From the IMG/VR virus record IMGVR_UViG_3300006080_000308, positions 1-34,222 of that record: 34,222 bases of DNA; one strand, written 5' to 3'. The number at the start of each line of letters is the position of its first letter. The stretch's first letter is position 1. Below the pieces are notes generated by a model. It did no database searches, was not told the origin of the DNA, and saw only the letters and a list, made by a program, of their open reading frames with translations. The DNA comes from a virus. The translations under genes were made by a program, and so were the position numbers. Positions 1 to 7,992 of this stretch are shown one piece after another.

Positions 1-432
1 CTAAACATACAAACCAGATTCAGCTTCTCTACGTCTTACCAACCCTCTCAACTTACGGCCACCAGCCCAGACCCAGCGCATAAGCTGAGCTGGAACATTA
101 TGGTGGTTCTGACGGTTAATAACGCGGCGCAGAGTTGAGCGCTGTAACGCGCCTGACCCTAAATTGTAGGTGAATGATACAAGCGCATCAAACTGCCCAT
201 CCGTTAATGGCACTGTAATCAAACGCAGGACGGCACGTTCTGCAATTTGAGCATCTAGACGCAGTAATTCCTCAGCCTCGCCTTGAGTGATCCCGCCAGA
301 GAAATCCTCGCCCTTTTTGACAACGTGGCCGTAGCCGATTGTGGGGTATCCTGCAGGGCAAAAATAAACGGTTGGAGAGAAGCCCTCGAACCGTTTGATT
401 AAGTCTATACCTTCTTGTGTAATATGACGCAT
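1..432 (-). CDS. Phage endolysin, GH24 muramidase (T4/P21 lysozyme type)
   Basis: This enzyme would cleave the MurNAc-GlcNAc bond of peptidoglycan to release progeny phage. The 143-residue protein carries the GH24 catalytic pattern E-x8-(D/C)-x5-T as E16, C25 and T31, followed by the IGYGH motif. That is the cysteine variant of the triad known from P1 and P21 lysozymes. There is no signal peptide or N-terminal SAR helix, so export must rely on a holin. The ATG is preceded by a strong GGAGG Shine-Dalgarno. The stop codon is the first three bases of the window, so the gene is complete. It is the last lysis-region gene seen, after the tail and holin-like genes. Function is near certain from the motif. 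Confidence 0.95.
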   Translation of the reverse strand: MRHITQEGIDLIKRFEGFSPTVYFCPAGYPTIGYGHVVKKGEDFSGGITQGEAEELLRLDAQIAERAVLRLITVPLTDGQFDALVSFTYNLGSGALQRSTLRRVINRQNHHNVPAQLMRWVWAGGRKLRGLVRRREAESGLYV

Positions 433-450
433 ATTAACCTCCGTTAAATG

Positions 451-741
451 TTAATGTTTCTCCAGCGTTGCAATGACCGTTAGTTTTTTATCGCCGCTCG
501 TAAATACGCCCCAAAACTGCTCTTGGTCTAAAACCATTTTGCGATCAATTTTCAGTTTAAATTTATCGACCTTATATTTTAGTGCTAAGGGGAAGTCGGC
601 CAGATCATAAAATGCTGTTCTGGCCAATCCGACTTGCTTTACGACTGCTTGATAATGATCCAGCAAGCATTCAATTTCACGATCTGAACATTGATCGCTC
701 GTCATATCCTCAATCATGGCTTTGTAATAAATTTTTGACAT
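451..741 (-). CDS. Hypothetical protein in the lysis region with its own promoter
   Basis: I do not recognise this 96-residue protein. It is soluble-looking, with no membrane segment or signal peptide. The N-terminal half is acidic and cysteine-containing, and the C-terminal half is lysine-rich and strand-like. It lies between the holin-like gene and the endolysin. The ATG follows a GAAAGG ribosome-binding site. Unlike its neighbours it is directly preceded by a promoter-like element (767-806) that recurs twice elsewhere in the window. It may therefore be expressed separately from the late operon, perhaps from the lysogen, as many lysis-region morons are. That is inference. No function is proposed. 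Confidence 0.75.
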   Translation of the reverse strand: MSKIYYKAMIEDMTSDQCSDREIECLLDHYQAVVKQVGLARTAFYDLADFPLALKYKVDKFKLKIDRKMVLDQEQFWGVFTSGDKKLTVIATLEKH

Positions 742-766
742 TGTTCATCCTTTCTTTTGTGTCATC

Positions 767-806
767 AGTAACGCTTCGTTTCGGAACTTAATCAACTGAA
801 TAAGAT
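767..806 (-). promoter_or_regulatory. Shared promoter-like element, copy A
   Basis: Read on the minus strand, TTGATT (790-795) and GTTACT (767-772) are separated by exactly 17 bp, and the -10 lies about 25 bp before the ATG at 741. The bases upstream (TTATTCAG) and much of the spacer match copies at 29940-29981 and 24438-24476. Confidence 0.65.
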
Positions 807-814
807 GTTATTAT

Positions 815-1273
815 TCAGCTATTTGAACGGAATTTTGAAAGCGCTCTCTGACCAAACCAAAACGACATAACTGCAGCAAAAAGAGCCTGAGTTTCAATAT
901 CCCAAATGGCGATCAAACTGTCCGTGATGGGTGCGCCACTATCGAGTAGATTGAGCAATGCTGATATTTTGACGGTCGCAAATAAAGCGAAGAATGCGTA
1001 TGTCAAAATCGGGCGGACAGATGCTCTTAAGGCTTCAACCCAGCGCACACCACTAGGCTGGCTTGCGTGTTTATAAAGAGCTTGGCTTTCTGAAATATCA
1101 GCCTGCACATGGATTTCTTCCAAGCGCTGATTATGCCCTTGTTTTTGTGCCTCCATCTGCCGATCAAGAATGGCAAGCTCATGTTTTTTGTCACTACGAT
1201 CCTGCCAGATATTCAGAAAGTCTGGGAACGCAGATGAAATAAAGCCGATAAGGCTTCCAAGTAATGTCAGCAT
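815..1273 (-). CDS. Holin-like membrane protein (GTA-type 3TM holin related)
   Basis: The 152-residue protein has a hydrophobic N-terminus (residues 1-22), a charged coiled-coil middle (about 25-70) and then two or more hydrophobic helices. The stretch around WVEALRASVRPILTYAFF and the terminal WFGQRALSKF resemble the 3TM holins of gene transfer agents and alphaproteobacterial prophages. The expected role is a pore in the inner membrane that lets the signal-less endolysin out. The position between J and endolysin supports this. The start has an AAAGGA ribosome-binding site. The family call rests on a visual match, so holin-like is safer than a firm assignment. Confidence 0.7.
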   Translation of the reverse strand: MLTLLGSLIGFISSAFPDFLNIWQDRSDKKHELAILDRQMEAQKQGHNQRLEEIHVQADISESQALYKHASQPSGVRWVEALRASVRPILTYAFFALFATVKISALLNLLDSGAPITDSLIAIWDIETQALFAAVMSFWFGQRALSKFRSNS

Positions 1274-1310
1274 GATATTTTTCCTTTCATAGTTTTTTGG
1301 GGTTGGTTGG

Positions 1311-1574
1311 TTAATTGATTGGGGTACGCATCGCCTTCAGATCGTCCCGAATATCGGTAATCTGGGTTTTGATGACAGCGATGTCCTGACGCATTTCACC
1401 GACGACTTTGCGACCGGTGATGTCGTTATTGACTTGGCTTTCGATGTTATTGAGACGCTCATTCACCGTGGCGATATGCGATGATATCCACGCCACGATT
1501 TTAACCAGCGCGATGAGAAGGCCGACACTGTTGGCAAGCACGCCAAACAGCAGGCCCCATTCAGCAAGGGACAT
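1311..1574 (-). CDS. Small membrane-anchored coiled-coil protein, lysis-associated
   Basis: The 87-residue protein has one N-terminal hydrophobic helix (about residues 5-30) and then a long heptad-rich, charged segment to the C-terminus (about 35-85). This is the shape of a membrane-anchored coiled coil. Together with its place directly after the J gene and before the holin-like gene, this suggests a second holin, an antiholin or a spanin-like accessory factor. No lipobox is present, so an o-spanin is unlikely. The ATG has an AGGAG site at good spacing. The precise role is unknown. Confidence 0.7.
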   Translation of the reverse strand: MSLAEWGLLFGVLANSVGLLIALVKIVAWISSHIATVNERLNNIESQVNNDITGRKVVGEMRQDIAVIKTQITDIRDDLKAMRTPIN

Positions 1575-1604
1575 GTTTTTACTCCTGTAGTTTTGATTGT
1601 TGAT

Positions 1605-3860
1605 TTATTGATCCGCTGTATGCACCAGCGGGTTTTCAACCACACTGGCAATCTCGACCAGATCACCACGTGGCTTGACAGCAGTCACACGGGCAAGCAC
1701 TCCCCATTGTTCCCCTATGCCAAAGGCAAAATGGGTGCGCTCTTGTTTACTCCCTGTGTAGGGCGTGAAGTCTAATTCTTCCCCCAGCATGACTTGCCGT
1801 TGATTTGTACCTGCTGTGACCAACCACGGCCCGCTGACTGATCCGTCTTTCTTACGCAGCACAATGTAATGACTATTACCTTCGCTAAAACTCACGCTTT
1901 CCGATAAATCCAAATACGGATAATCATAAGCGACCATATCTCCCGCTTCGCCCCAGCGTGGCATATCATGAGAGATGGCAATCAAATCACCATAGGTCGG
2001 GATTAATCCCTCCAGCTCCGTTTTGAAACTCACCATCCGCCTGCGATAGCGATTGGCGGCAGCCATATAGAGACCTTCACGAATGGCATGGGTTTTGTCT
2101 GTACTGCCAAAGAGCGATACGGTTGCAGGTTGCTCGACACTGCTGTCGGGTAGGCTGACTGTTACCTCATCGGGCTTCCATGTTTTTTCGTTGAAGAATT
2201 CAACCGTGACACTATCCGCCGTATCTTCCCCCGGCATTACATAGTCGATTTTGAAACTGCCTTTGACGATATTGCGGGGCGAGAATAAGGCAACAGGCAG
2301 GGTTTTCGGTTCATCCCGCACAAACCGCACCAGTCCACCTTGTAAGAACGCAACCGCACGGCCACAACGGGCTACTTGTGATAACGCATCCCATACGGTG
2401 AGCTTTCGGTCGAACACGCCGTTGAATGTGTCACCGCGTGTTGTCCATATCGCATCCAACGCCACCAGCGCCTGTAGATCAATACGGCTGTCTTCCAGCT
2501 TTGCCCCATAGCTGCTTTTGAGAATATCAGCACATGCCCATGCGATTGAGCGTGTGGCTTGCGGTGGAGACCAACCGATCACGCTATCCCAAATCGGCAA
2601 TTTACGGGTGACTATGCAATTCACCATCCGTGAGGAGCGTTGCGAAAGGTTATCCGTTGCCCGCATTTTCATGGCCAGAAGCGTGACGTTGCCGAAATCA
2701 TCATCGCCCACCAGATAGGCTTTAAGCGCATTCCAATTCAAATCACTGGCAGCACGCGCAGACATATCTTTGGCATTGGTGCGAATGCCACGCACTTCAT
2801 ATCGCCCAGCGGGAACAGTGTATTTGTATGTTCTACGAATGGCCGTGTTGGTGTTGTCTGTGATGCTTTCTGATCCGAGATTAAACCAGCTCCCCAGCGC
2901 CGCGCCGTCATCGTCAATTAAACGCGCTTCAATATCCCATGAAGCCGTGCGGTTATTAAGACCACCATTGTCATTGGCGTAATACAATCCCTTCGGCAGA
3001 ATAATATCCAGCGCCAATAAGGTCGTTTGGGTTTCAGACGGGTTAGCAACAAACGGCCCAATCCAATCCCCACCGTCACCCGTGGAGAGAAGTTCTTGCC
3101 CTGCGATTTCAGGGGCGGTCACGACATCTGTATCAAACAGTGTGACATTCCCACCGGGGTTAATGATCTCGTATTCAATCTCAGCAAAAGAACTGATCGG
3201 CGTATCTTCAATACGGATGGCTTCGATATCGTATTCGCCCTGACCGATGACATGCAGTTGGAATAAAAACTGGTCGTTATTCGTGAATTCCGCATAAGGC
3301 GTTGCCCCGAAATCCGGATAGACAACATGCCGACCATAGACCACAGGGATGGGTTCACCAAGGCGGGCTTGGTTGCCTTGCGCCTGCAGGGAATATGTCG
3401 GGCTGGGGCTGGTTGCATTATAATTGCTGATCGCCGAACTTGGCATCGGCGGCGGAATAAGCGCATTAACCAGCGCCGATCCTGCCAGCGCAATCCCAGC
3501 GGTTAACAATGATGTTCCAATCGCACTGGTGACACCCAGCGTTCCTGCCAATGCTGCTCCTGCATAAGGTGCGGCCACCATGACGGCAATGGTTAAGACA
3601 GTGCGTAGGATTTTACCGCCACCACCACCGCCCTGAGGCAAGGCGATAAAGCTCACCACGGTATCTTTGGTAATGACGATATAAGCCCAATCTTTCCGCA
3701 AAACAGGCTCACCATCCACAAGGCACAAGGTCGGCTTTGAGAATTCGGCAATGCCGCGCTCATCCAGCCAGCCCCTCACGGTCTGCCCGATATGCGGTTC
3801 AAACAGATCAACATTCTGATGCAGATGAAACGGATTATGATGAATGGCAATCTGCGCCAT
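1605..3860 (-). CDS. Tail tip / host-specificity protein, lambda gpJ-like
   Basis: This large protein (751 residues from the chosen start) would form the distal tail tip and contact the host surface. It follows the NlpC gene and precedes lysis genes, as J does. The N-terminal part has a poly-glycine break followed by hydrophobic Ala/Gly-rich helices (around residues 80-150). Then comes the YGRHVVYPDFG-type region seen in J-like proteins that begins the tail-tip domains, and fibronectin-like strands after it. The open frame runs up to 4004, but a start there would overlap the NlpC gene by 170 bp and gives an atypical peptide. The ATG at 3860 has AAGGG ten bases upstream. The ATG at 3869 sits too close to the same site. 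Confidence 0.85.
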   Translation of the reverse strand: MAQIAIHHNPFHLHQNVDLFEPHIGQTVRGWLDERGIAEFSKPTLCLVDGEPVLRKDWAYIVITKDTVVSFIALPQGGGGGGKILRTVLTIAVMVAAPYAGAALAGTLGVTSAIGTSLLTAGIALAGSALVNALIPPPMPSSAISNYNATSPSPTYSLQAQGNQARLGEPIPVVYGRHVVYPDFGATPYAEFTNNDQFLFQLHVIGQGEYDIEAIRIEDTPISSFAEIEYEIINPGGNVTLFDTDVVTAPEIAGQELLSTGDGGDWIGPFVANPSETQTTLLALDIILPKGLYYANDNGGLNNRTASWDIEARLIDDDGAALGSWFNLGSESITDNTNTAIRRTYKYTVPAGRYEVRGIRTNAKDMSARAASDLNWNALKAYLVGDDDFGNVTLLAMKMRATDNLSQRSSRMVNCIVTRKLPIWDSVIGWSPPQATRSIAWACADILKSSYGAKLEDSRIDLQALVALDAIWTTRGDTFNGVFDRKLTVWDALSQVARCGRAVAFLQGGLVRFVRDEPKTLPVALFSPRNIVKGSFKIDYVMPGEDTADSVTVEFFNEKTWKPDEVTVSLPDSSVEQPATVSLFGSTDKTHAIREGLYMAAANRYRRRMVSFKTELEGLIPTYGDLIAISHDMPRWGEAGDMVAYDYPYLDLSESVSFSEGNSHYIVLRKKDGSVSGPWLVTAGTNQRQVMLGEELDFTPYTGSKQERTHFAFGIGEQWGVLARVTAVKPRGDLVEIASVVENPLVHTADQ

Positions 3861-4269
3861 GAGTGTCATGCCCTTTATAACGGTAATAATTTTCGATTTT
3901 CCAGCCCGCGAGAGACAGGCTATGTAAGTTCTGAAACACCACCCCAGCGCCTTGCATGCAATGGAGCATGCCGCCGCCGTCAATATCGAGCCAGATCCCG
4001 ACATGGATCGGATGGCGTGATTGGCGCATCAGGGCAATGTCACCTTCTATCGGCTTATGCACCACATCCCAATTTACCCGTTCGGGATGGGCATCGATGG
4101 TTTTGATCAGCTGACGCAGATTATTTTCCTGCACGGGAATAATGGTTAAATCCCGCCCATAAAGGCGTTTATGAATTGCCACCACCAACCCCCAGCAGTC
4201 ATATGCTTCAGGACCATCCGATGCGACAACCCACGGCTTGCCGATATACTCTGTTGCCCAATGTGTCAT
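3835..4269 (-). CDS. NlpC/P60 family tail peptidase (lambda gpK-like)
   Basis: This is a cysteine peptidase of the NlpC/P60 fold, expected to cleave peptide bonds in peptidoglycan during tail assembly or DNA entry. The DCWG motif gives the nucleophile C25, and HVGIW gives the base histidine H89, with H103 as a plausible third residue. At 144 residues it is the usual size for a phage single-domain version. It overlaps the start of the J gene by 26 bp and follows the DUF1833 gene by 9 bp, matching the lambda L-K-I-J order. An AGGAGG ribosome-binding site precedes the ATG. Confidence 0.92.
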   Translation of the reverse strand: MTHWATEYIGKPWVVASDGPEAYDCWGLVVAIHKRLYGRDLTIIPVQENNLRQLIKTIDAHPERVNWDVVHKPIEGDIALMRQSRHPIHVGIWLDIDGGGMLHCMQGAGVVFQNLHSLSLAGWKIENYYRYKGHDTHGADCHSS

Positions 4270-4278
4270 CGTGCCTCC

Positions 4279-4821
4279 TTATCTTGTTAGGCCCGCAAAA
4301 CGTAGCGCGTTATATGTTTCAGACGGAAAGGCCTTATTCCCGACATCCAGCATGCGGGCCTTGCCTGTGACGCGTGAAGCATCGGCACTCACTTCCGTGA
4401 GCACCAATGTAAATGGCGGGTCCATTTGCGGTCCTTCCAAATCATCCGACAAATACGGTCGATAAGTGATTTCGATTTTGTCTTGGCTTTCTGCCGCCCG
4501 ATCCAAATGCGTGACAATCTCACGGCTGACATTATCCAGCGTGATGGAGATTTCAGGCACAGGCGCAGTATCAACAGGAGGTAATTCCAAATCAAACCCC
4601 ATTGCGATAAATTCCACCATTTCAGCAGCGTTTAACGGCGCAGTTGCCTCCATGCGGGCAGTCAAATTCTGATTATCCCGCACCACGCGAATGGCCATCG
4701 GTAATCCATCATCATAAATAAAAGACGGATGGCGCAGCTCCAGCGTGTGTAAAATCACAACATCACTGGGCGCAGAGGCATAGGCCTCACGCAACGCTTC
4801 TGATAAGGCGTTATTCGGCAT
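4279..4821 (-). CDS. DUF1833 family minor tail protein (gpL position)
   Basis: The 180-residue protein has the features I associate with DUF1833. These are HTLELRHPSF near the N-terminus, the RVVRD strand, ISITLDNVSREIV in the centre and YRPYLS..GPQMDPP after it. These proteins sit immediately before NlpC and J in lambda-like phages of Gram-negative bacteria. They are thought to be tail-tip components, placed where lambda gpL is. Two in-frame ATGs exist. The one at 4821 has GGAGG nine bases upstream, while the one at 4830 touches that site, so 4821 is chosen. The gene overlaps the end of the preceding one by 11 bp, suggesting coupled translation. Confidence 0.85.
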   Translation of the reverse strand: MPNNALSEALREAYASAPSDVVILHTLELRHPSFIYDDGLPMAIRVVRDNQNLTARMEATAPLNAAEMVEFIAMGFDLELPPVDTAPVPEISITLDNVSREIVTHLDRAAESQDKIEITYRPYLSDDLEGPQMDPPFTLVLTEVSADASRVTGKARMLDVGNKAFPSETYNALRFAGLTR

Positions 4822-5269
4822 GAGGCTCATCCTCCCATGCTTTATCGGTCAGATAATCCACTGCCACACCGTTCAGGAATGAGTCTTCGATGGCGTTGGA
4901 GCGTTCACGTAGCACTTGCACCTGCGCCAGTAAATCTTGCGCTTTGGTGAGCGTTTCTTGTTCGGTATCCGTCAGATCTGTGCGATCCCCCAACAGATAG
5001 AGATCAGCTAGCACATTTTGCTGTTTCCATACAGGGGCGATATCGGTGATGCGCCGTCCGGCTTCTTCCTTTATCTGGCGAATAAGCTGACTGTTTGAGG
5101 TAACGCCTTTCAACTCCTCATCACTCACAGCTTTGCCACCCGATGGCGGCATAACATCTTCTGCAAAAGCGTAATAATGCCGTCCGTTCAAATCAGCCAA
5201 ATGGATGGGTGCGATTTCACTTTCAGTGAACACCGGTGCGCGCGTTAACAAATAAGATTTGAGATTCAT
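4811..5269 (-). CDS. Hypothetical protein downstream of the tail adhesin; possible fibre chaperone
   Basis: The 152-residue protein is not confidently recognised. It begins with strand-like sequence and carries a helical C-terminal half with many Leu/Glu residues (about 70-130), so a coiled coil is likely. It ends acidic. It lies 9 bp after the RCC1-repeat adhesin and overlaps the DUF1833 gene. Small proteins directly downstream of tail adhesins are often fibre-assembly chaperones or adhesin caps, so that role is proposed from position alone. An AGGAGG-like ribosome-binding site precedes the ATG. Confidence 0.7.
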   Translation of the reverse strand: MNLKSYLLTRAPVFTESEIAPIHLADLNGRHYYAFAEDVMPPSGGKAVSDEELKGVTSNSQLIRQIKEEAGRRITDIAPVWKQQNVLADLYLLGDRTDLTDTEQETLTKAQDLLAQVQVLRERSNAIEDSFLNGVAVDYLTDKAWEDEPHAE

Positions 5270-5278
5270 AAAAGCCTC

Positions 5279-6940
5279 CTATAAAATGACATTGGTTAAT
5301 GTGGCGACATCATGCAGGTTGCCGACTTGTGTGCCTGTTTCGCCGTAGGAATTATTGTCACCGCAGGCATCAACACGCCCGTCGTCATACAAAACGCCAA
5401 GCCCCCATGAGGCAGTGCCTTGGCCATAACAATTCCAGTCCTCGATCACGCCGGACTGCCCAAGCACGCGTTGGAACAGATTATTTGCGCCTGCAGTTGA
5501 ATTGATGCCCAGATTGGCGTTGCCTGAATAACCAGCAGCCCAAAGCGCATCGCCAGCTTGTAAGATACAGCCCTCATAACTGCACCCACCGCCGAAAGAG
5601 GCCTTGCTCACATTGCCTTGGAAATCACCAGCTGGCATTTGCGGAGAAAGCTGGTTTGTGGTGTTGCCCGTTCCCATCTGGCCGTAACCATTATTTCCCC
5701 ACAGGTAGAGATTACCTTGATCGGTAATAGCCCCAGATGATGGATAACGGCCATCGCCTGCAAAAATATCGGTAAAGATTTCTGTGCTTGTGATTTGAGT
5801 GAAGCTGGTTCTTTGCGTTGTATCACCAAGCCCAAGTTGGCCATATCCGTTATAGCCTGCCGCCCAAATCGACCCATCGGCCAGTAAAACCAAGCCATGG
5901 CCTGTTGGTCCAGCGCCATCTGTTCGATAACCACAGGATGGAACGGCTTTAGTCGCATTAGTGAAAGCTGGATGTAACATCGGGGTTTCTCGGTTAGTGG
6001 TATCCCCAAGCCCAAGTTGACCATTGGCATTCCACCCCCAAACCCAGAGCGATCCGTCATCTTGAATTGCATAAGCTGTGTGCGGTAATCCTGACACTGC
6101 AACATCAATAATATTGGTCAGCGCCCCGCATCGAATGGGCGTATATTGATTGGCGGATGTCCCGTTGCCCAGATTACCGTTACTGTTAATCCCGCAGGCA
6201 TAAACGCGCCCGTCGGTCGTTAAAAAATAAGCGCAGGCATGGTCGTAATAATTCGGGCGACCGGGAATGACTTTGGCGATTTGGATATTGTTTTGAACGA
6301 AATACTCAATCCGCTTGGCAATGGCGCGGTTGACGGTATCGCCATGTCCTAGCTGCCCATAATTATTATATCCCCATGACCATACTTCACCATCAGCGGT
6401 TAAGGCATAATGCTGCATACCGCCTGAGAACACATCGACAAAGCGCACATCGGGATCTTCGGTTGAAACACGGTTCGGTAGGTAAATATGCGCGCCGCTT
6501 GGATCACCATTGGAATAATTCCCGCCATAACCGCAGGCTTTGATTGTGCCGTCCGCCATCAGATAAACCCGCGTGTACCAACCGCCCATGCCATTGACCT
6601 TGGCCAGCTTCCAGACACGGCGAGATGGATCAAGCGATTGATCGCGCCAAGCAGGTTGATTGCCAACCATCTGCAAGACTTGAGCATTACATCCACGGGC
6701 AAGGCGCACAGGAATAGCGCCGTTATGAATCAGCAGATCACCTTCTTGGGAAAGCTGATCCGTACCCGCCGCCATTAAATCCCAATCATCGCCTTGAACA
6801 GGTGTGACGGCAGAAACTGTGCGTTTGGCGATATAGCTTGAACCTTGGTAGGAAACGGCATCATGGCGCACGTAATTGGTGGCACTGTTATAAGCACCGC
6901 GCCAGTTAATGCGGATATTGCCCAGATCAATTTGTGTCAT
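5279..6940 (-). CDS. RCC1-repeat (beta-propeller) tail adhesin with N-terminal carbohydrate-binding-like module
   Basis: The 553-residue protein likely recognises the host surface. Residues about 12-60 resemble a small CBM5/12-type chitin- or carbohydrate-binding module (W..GAYNSATNY..HDAVSYQGSSYIA...P...DDWDLMA). From about residue 130 to the end there are eight RCC1-like segments of the form WxWGxNxxGQLGxGDTxxR, for example at 187-200. RCC1 proteins fold as seven-bladed propellers. The underlying DNA is also repetitive, with blades sharing stretches such as CCAAGCCCAAGTTG. The start has AAGGAG eight bases upstream. It lies between minor tail genes. RCC1 blades are familiar from eukaryotic RCC1 and from scattered bacterial surface proteins, and are unusual as a main tail fibre. 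Confidence 0.85.
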   Translation of the reverse strand: MTQIDLGNIRINWRGAYNSATNYVRHDAVSYQGSSYIAKRTVSAVTPVQGDDWDLMAAGTDQLSQEGDLLIHNGAIPVRLARGCNAQVLQMVGNQPAWRDQSLDPSRRVWKLAKVNGMGGWYTRVYLMADGTIKACGYGGNYSNGDPSGAHIYLPNRVSTEDPDVRFVDVFSGGMQHYALTADGEVWSWGYNNYGQLGHGDTVNRAIAKRIEYFVQNNIQIAKVIPGRPNYYDHACAYFLTTDGRVYACGINSNGNLGNGTSANQYTPIRCGALTNIIDVAVSGLPHTAYAIQDDGSLWVWGWNANGQLGLGDTTNRETPMLHPAFTNATKAVPSCGYRTDGAGPTGHGLVLLADGSIWAAGYNGYGQLGLGDTTQRTSFTQITSTEIFTDIFAGDGRYPSSGAITDQGNLYLWGNNGYGQMGTGNTTNQLSPQMPAGDFQGNVSKASFGGGCSYEGCILQAGDALWAAGYSGNANLGINSTAGANNLFQRVLGQSGVIEDWNCYGQGTASWGLGVLYDDGRVDACGDNNSYGETGTQVGNLHDVATLTNVIL

Positions 6941-6955
6941 GCTTTCATCTCCTTA

Positions 6956-7486
6956 TTAAATATTGATAATGAGGTGGCCATCCTCGTTAATATTGAAATC
7001 CACCCCCGGCAGCGTGATGAACCATGTGTCAAAATCATTGGCGTTGTATGTGCCTTGCCCTGTAATGGCCGTTAGCTTTGATCCATCGGCACGCAGGCCG
7101 TAAAACACGCCCACGGACTCAATCACCTCAAACCCATCTTCTGCCTGTTTGACCGCTAGTAATTTACCTGCCTGACCATTGATATTGGTCGGCAAATTAA
7201 GGGCATTGGCTGTCTGTAAGGCTGACTGTGCCGAGGATTGTGCTTCATCTCGATAGGTTTCGGTTTGTGATACAGCCTCATTCAGCTGGTCAGCCGACGC
7301 GCCAAGATCGGTCAGACCCGCCTGAATGGTGTCTTCCATATCCTTGATGGCTTTGGCAGCGCTTTTGACAGTCCCGCCGTCAGTCGGAACAGTGGTTTGA
7401 TCGTCGCCATGGACGATAGTGTGCAGGAGCTGGCTGTCCGTTTGGACACGCGCCACCGCATCCTGCAGATCGGTCTGCAAAGTCAT
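6956..7486 (-). CDS. Tail fibre / connector-like protein
   Basis: The 176-residue protein has a helical N-terminal two thirds rich in Ala, Gln and Asp (about 1-110). This contains heptad patterns such as ADQLNEAVSQTETYRDEAQ, typical of trimeric fibre shafts. The C-terminus is glycine- and Asn-rich and strand-like, ending NEDGHLIINI. This arrangement is common in short phage tail fibres or connector proteins that attach adhesins. It sits just upstream of the RCC1 adhesin gene with a 15-bp gap, so the two may form one receptor-binding complex. The assignment is structural inference, with no named family recognised. Confidence 0.65.
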   Translation of the reverse strand: MTLQTDLQDAVARVQTDSQLLHTIVHGDDQTTVPTDGGTVKSAAKAIKDMEDTIQAGLTDLGASADQLNEAVSQTETYRDEAQSSAQSALQTANALNLPTNINGQAGKLLAVKQAEDGFEVIESVGVFYGLRADGSKLTAITGQGTYNANDFDTWFITLPGVDFNINEDGHLIINI

Positions 7487-7509
7487 GATGTCTTCCTTTT
7501 GTTGAGTGG

Positions 7510-7992
7510 TTAATAAAGGCGGAGTGGCAAAGTCTGATGCACAAGAATATGCAGGCCATCACCCACGGTAATAATGCCTTGAGCATCTTCGCTGAGGAGC
7601 AAGTTCAGCAAGCCTTCATCCAGAACAGGCCGCTCACGAATTTCCAGCTCGGATGTAATTTCCCAAAGCGTGCCACCCGCCAAAAGCCGTGATGAAAATT
7701 GCCGTGTAAAGCGTGCTTCTTGTTCCAACAAACCAAGACCGCCCAGAAGCGTGATGGCAAACCAGCTTGCCCCCTCACGGGCATGCCAGCGATACCAGCC
7801 TTCAAAGATGGCATATTGATCCCGCCGCATAATCCAGCGCACGGACACCTTGGTCGGCACATCGGTAAAACGGCGACGTTGCCGTGCAAGGCCAGCCTCC
7901 ATCTCGGTGCGTAAAATCGCTTCCCCTGGTTGAACACCGTATCCTTGCACCGTTGGCAACGGCAATGTTGATGGCCATGTGATATCACTCAT
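7510..7992 (-). CDS. Minor tail protein (lambda gpM position)
   Basis: The 160-residue protein starts WPSTLPLPTVQGYGVQPGEA and continues with the RQRRRF...VSVRWIMRRDQYAIFEGWY pattern. I associate this with a family of small tail proteins found directly after tape measure genes in alphaproteobacterial prophages. The Trp/Arg-rich beta-type sequence and its place between tape measure and fibre genes fit a distal-tail or tail-tip adaptor role like lambda gpM. The stop of the tape measure gene abuts the region, and its ATG ends one base before the tape measure's last codon region begins. No catalytic motif is visible. Confidence 0.7.
   Translation of the reverse strand: MSDITWPSTLPLPTVQGYGVQPGEAILRTEMEAGLARQRRRFTDVPTKVSVRWIMRRDQYAIFEGWYRWHAREGASWFAITLLGGLGLLEQEARFTRQFSSRLLAGGTLWEITSELEIRERPVLDEGLLNLLLSEDAQGIITVGDGLHILVHQTLPLRLY

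Noticed and set aside
3861-4004. Longer N-terminus for the J-like protein
   Set aside because: It would overlap the NlpC gene by 170 bp, gives an atypical Cys/Ser-rich peptide and lacks a ribosome-binding site.
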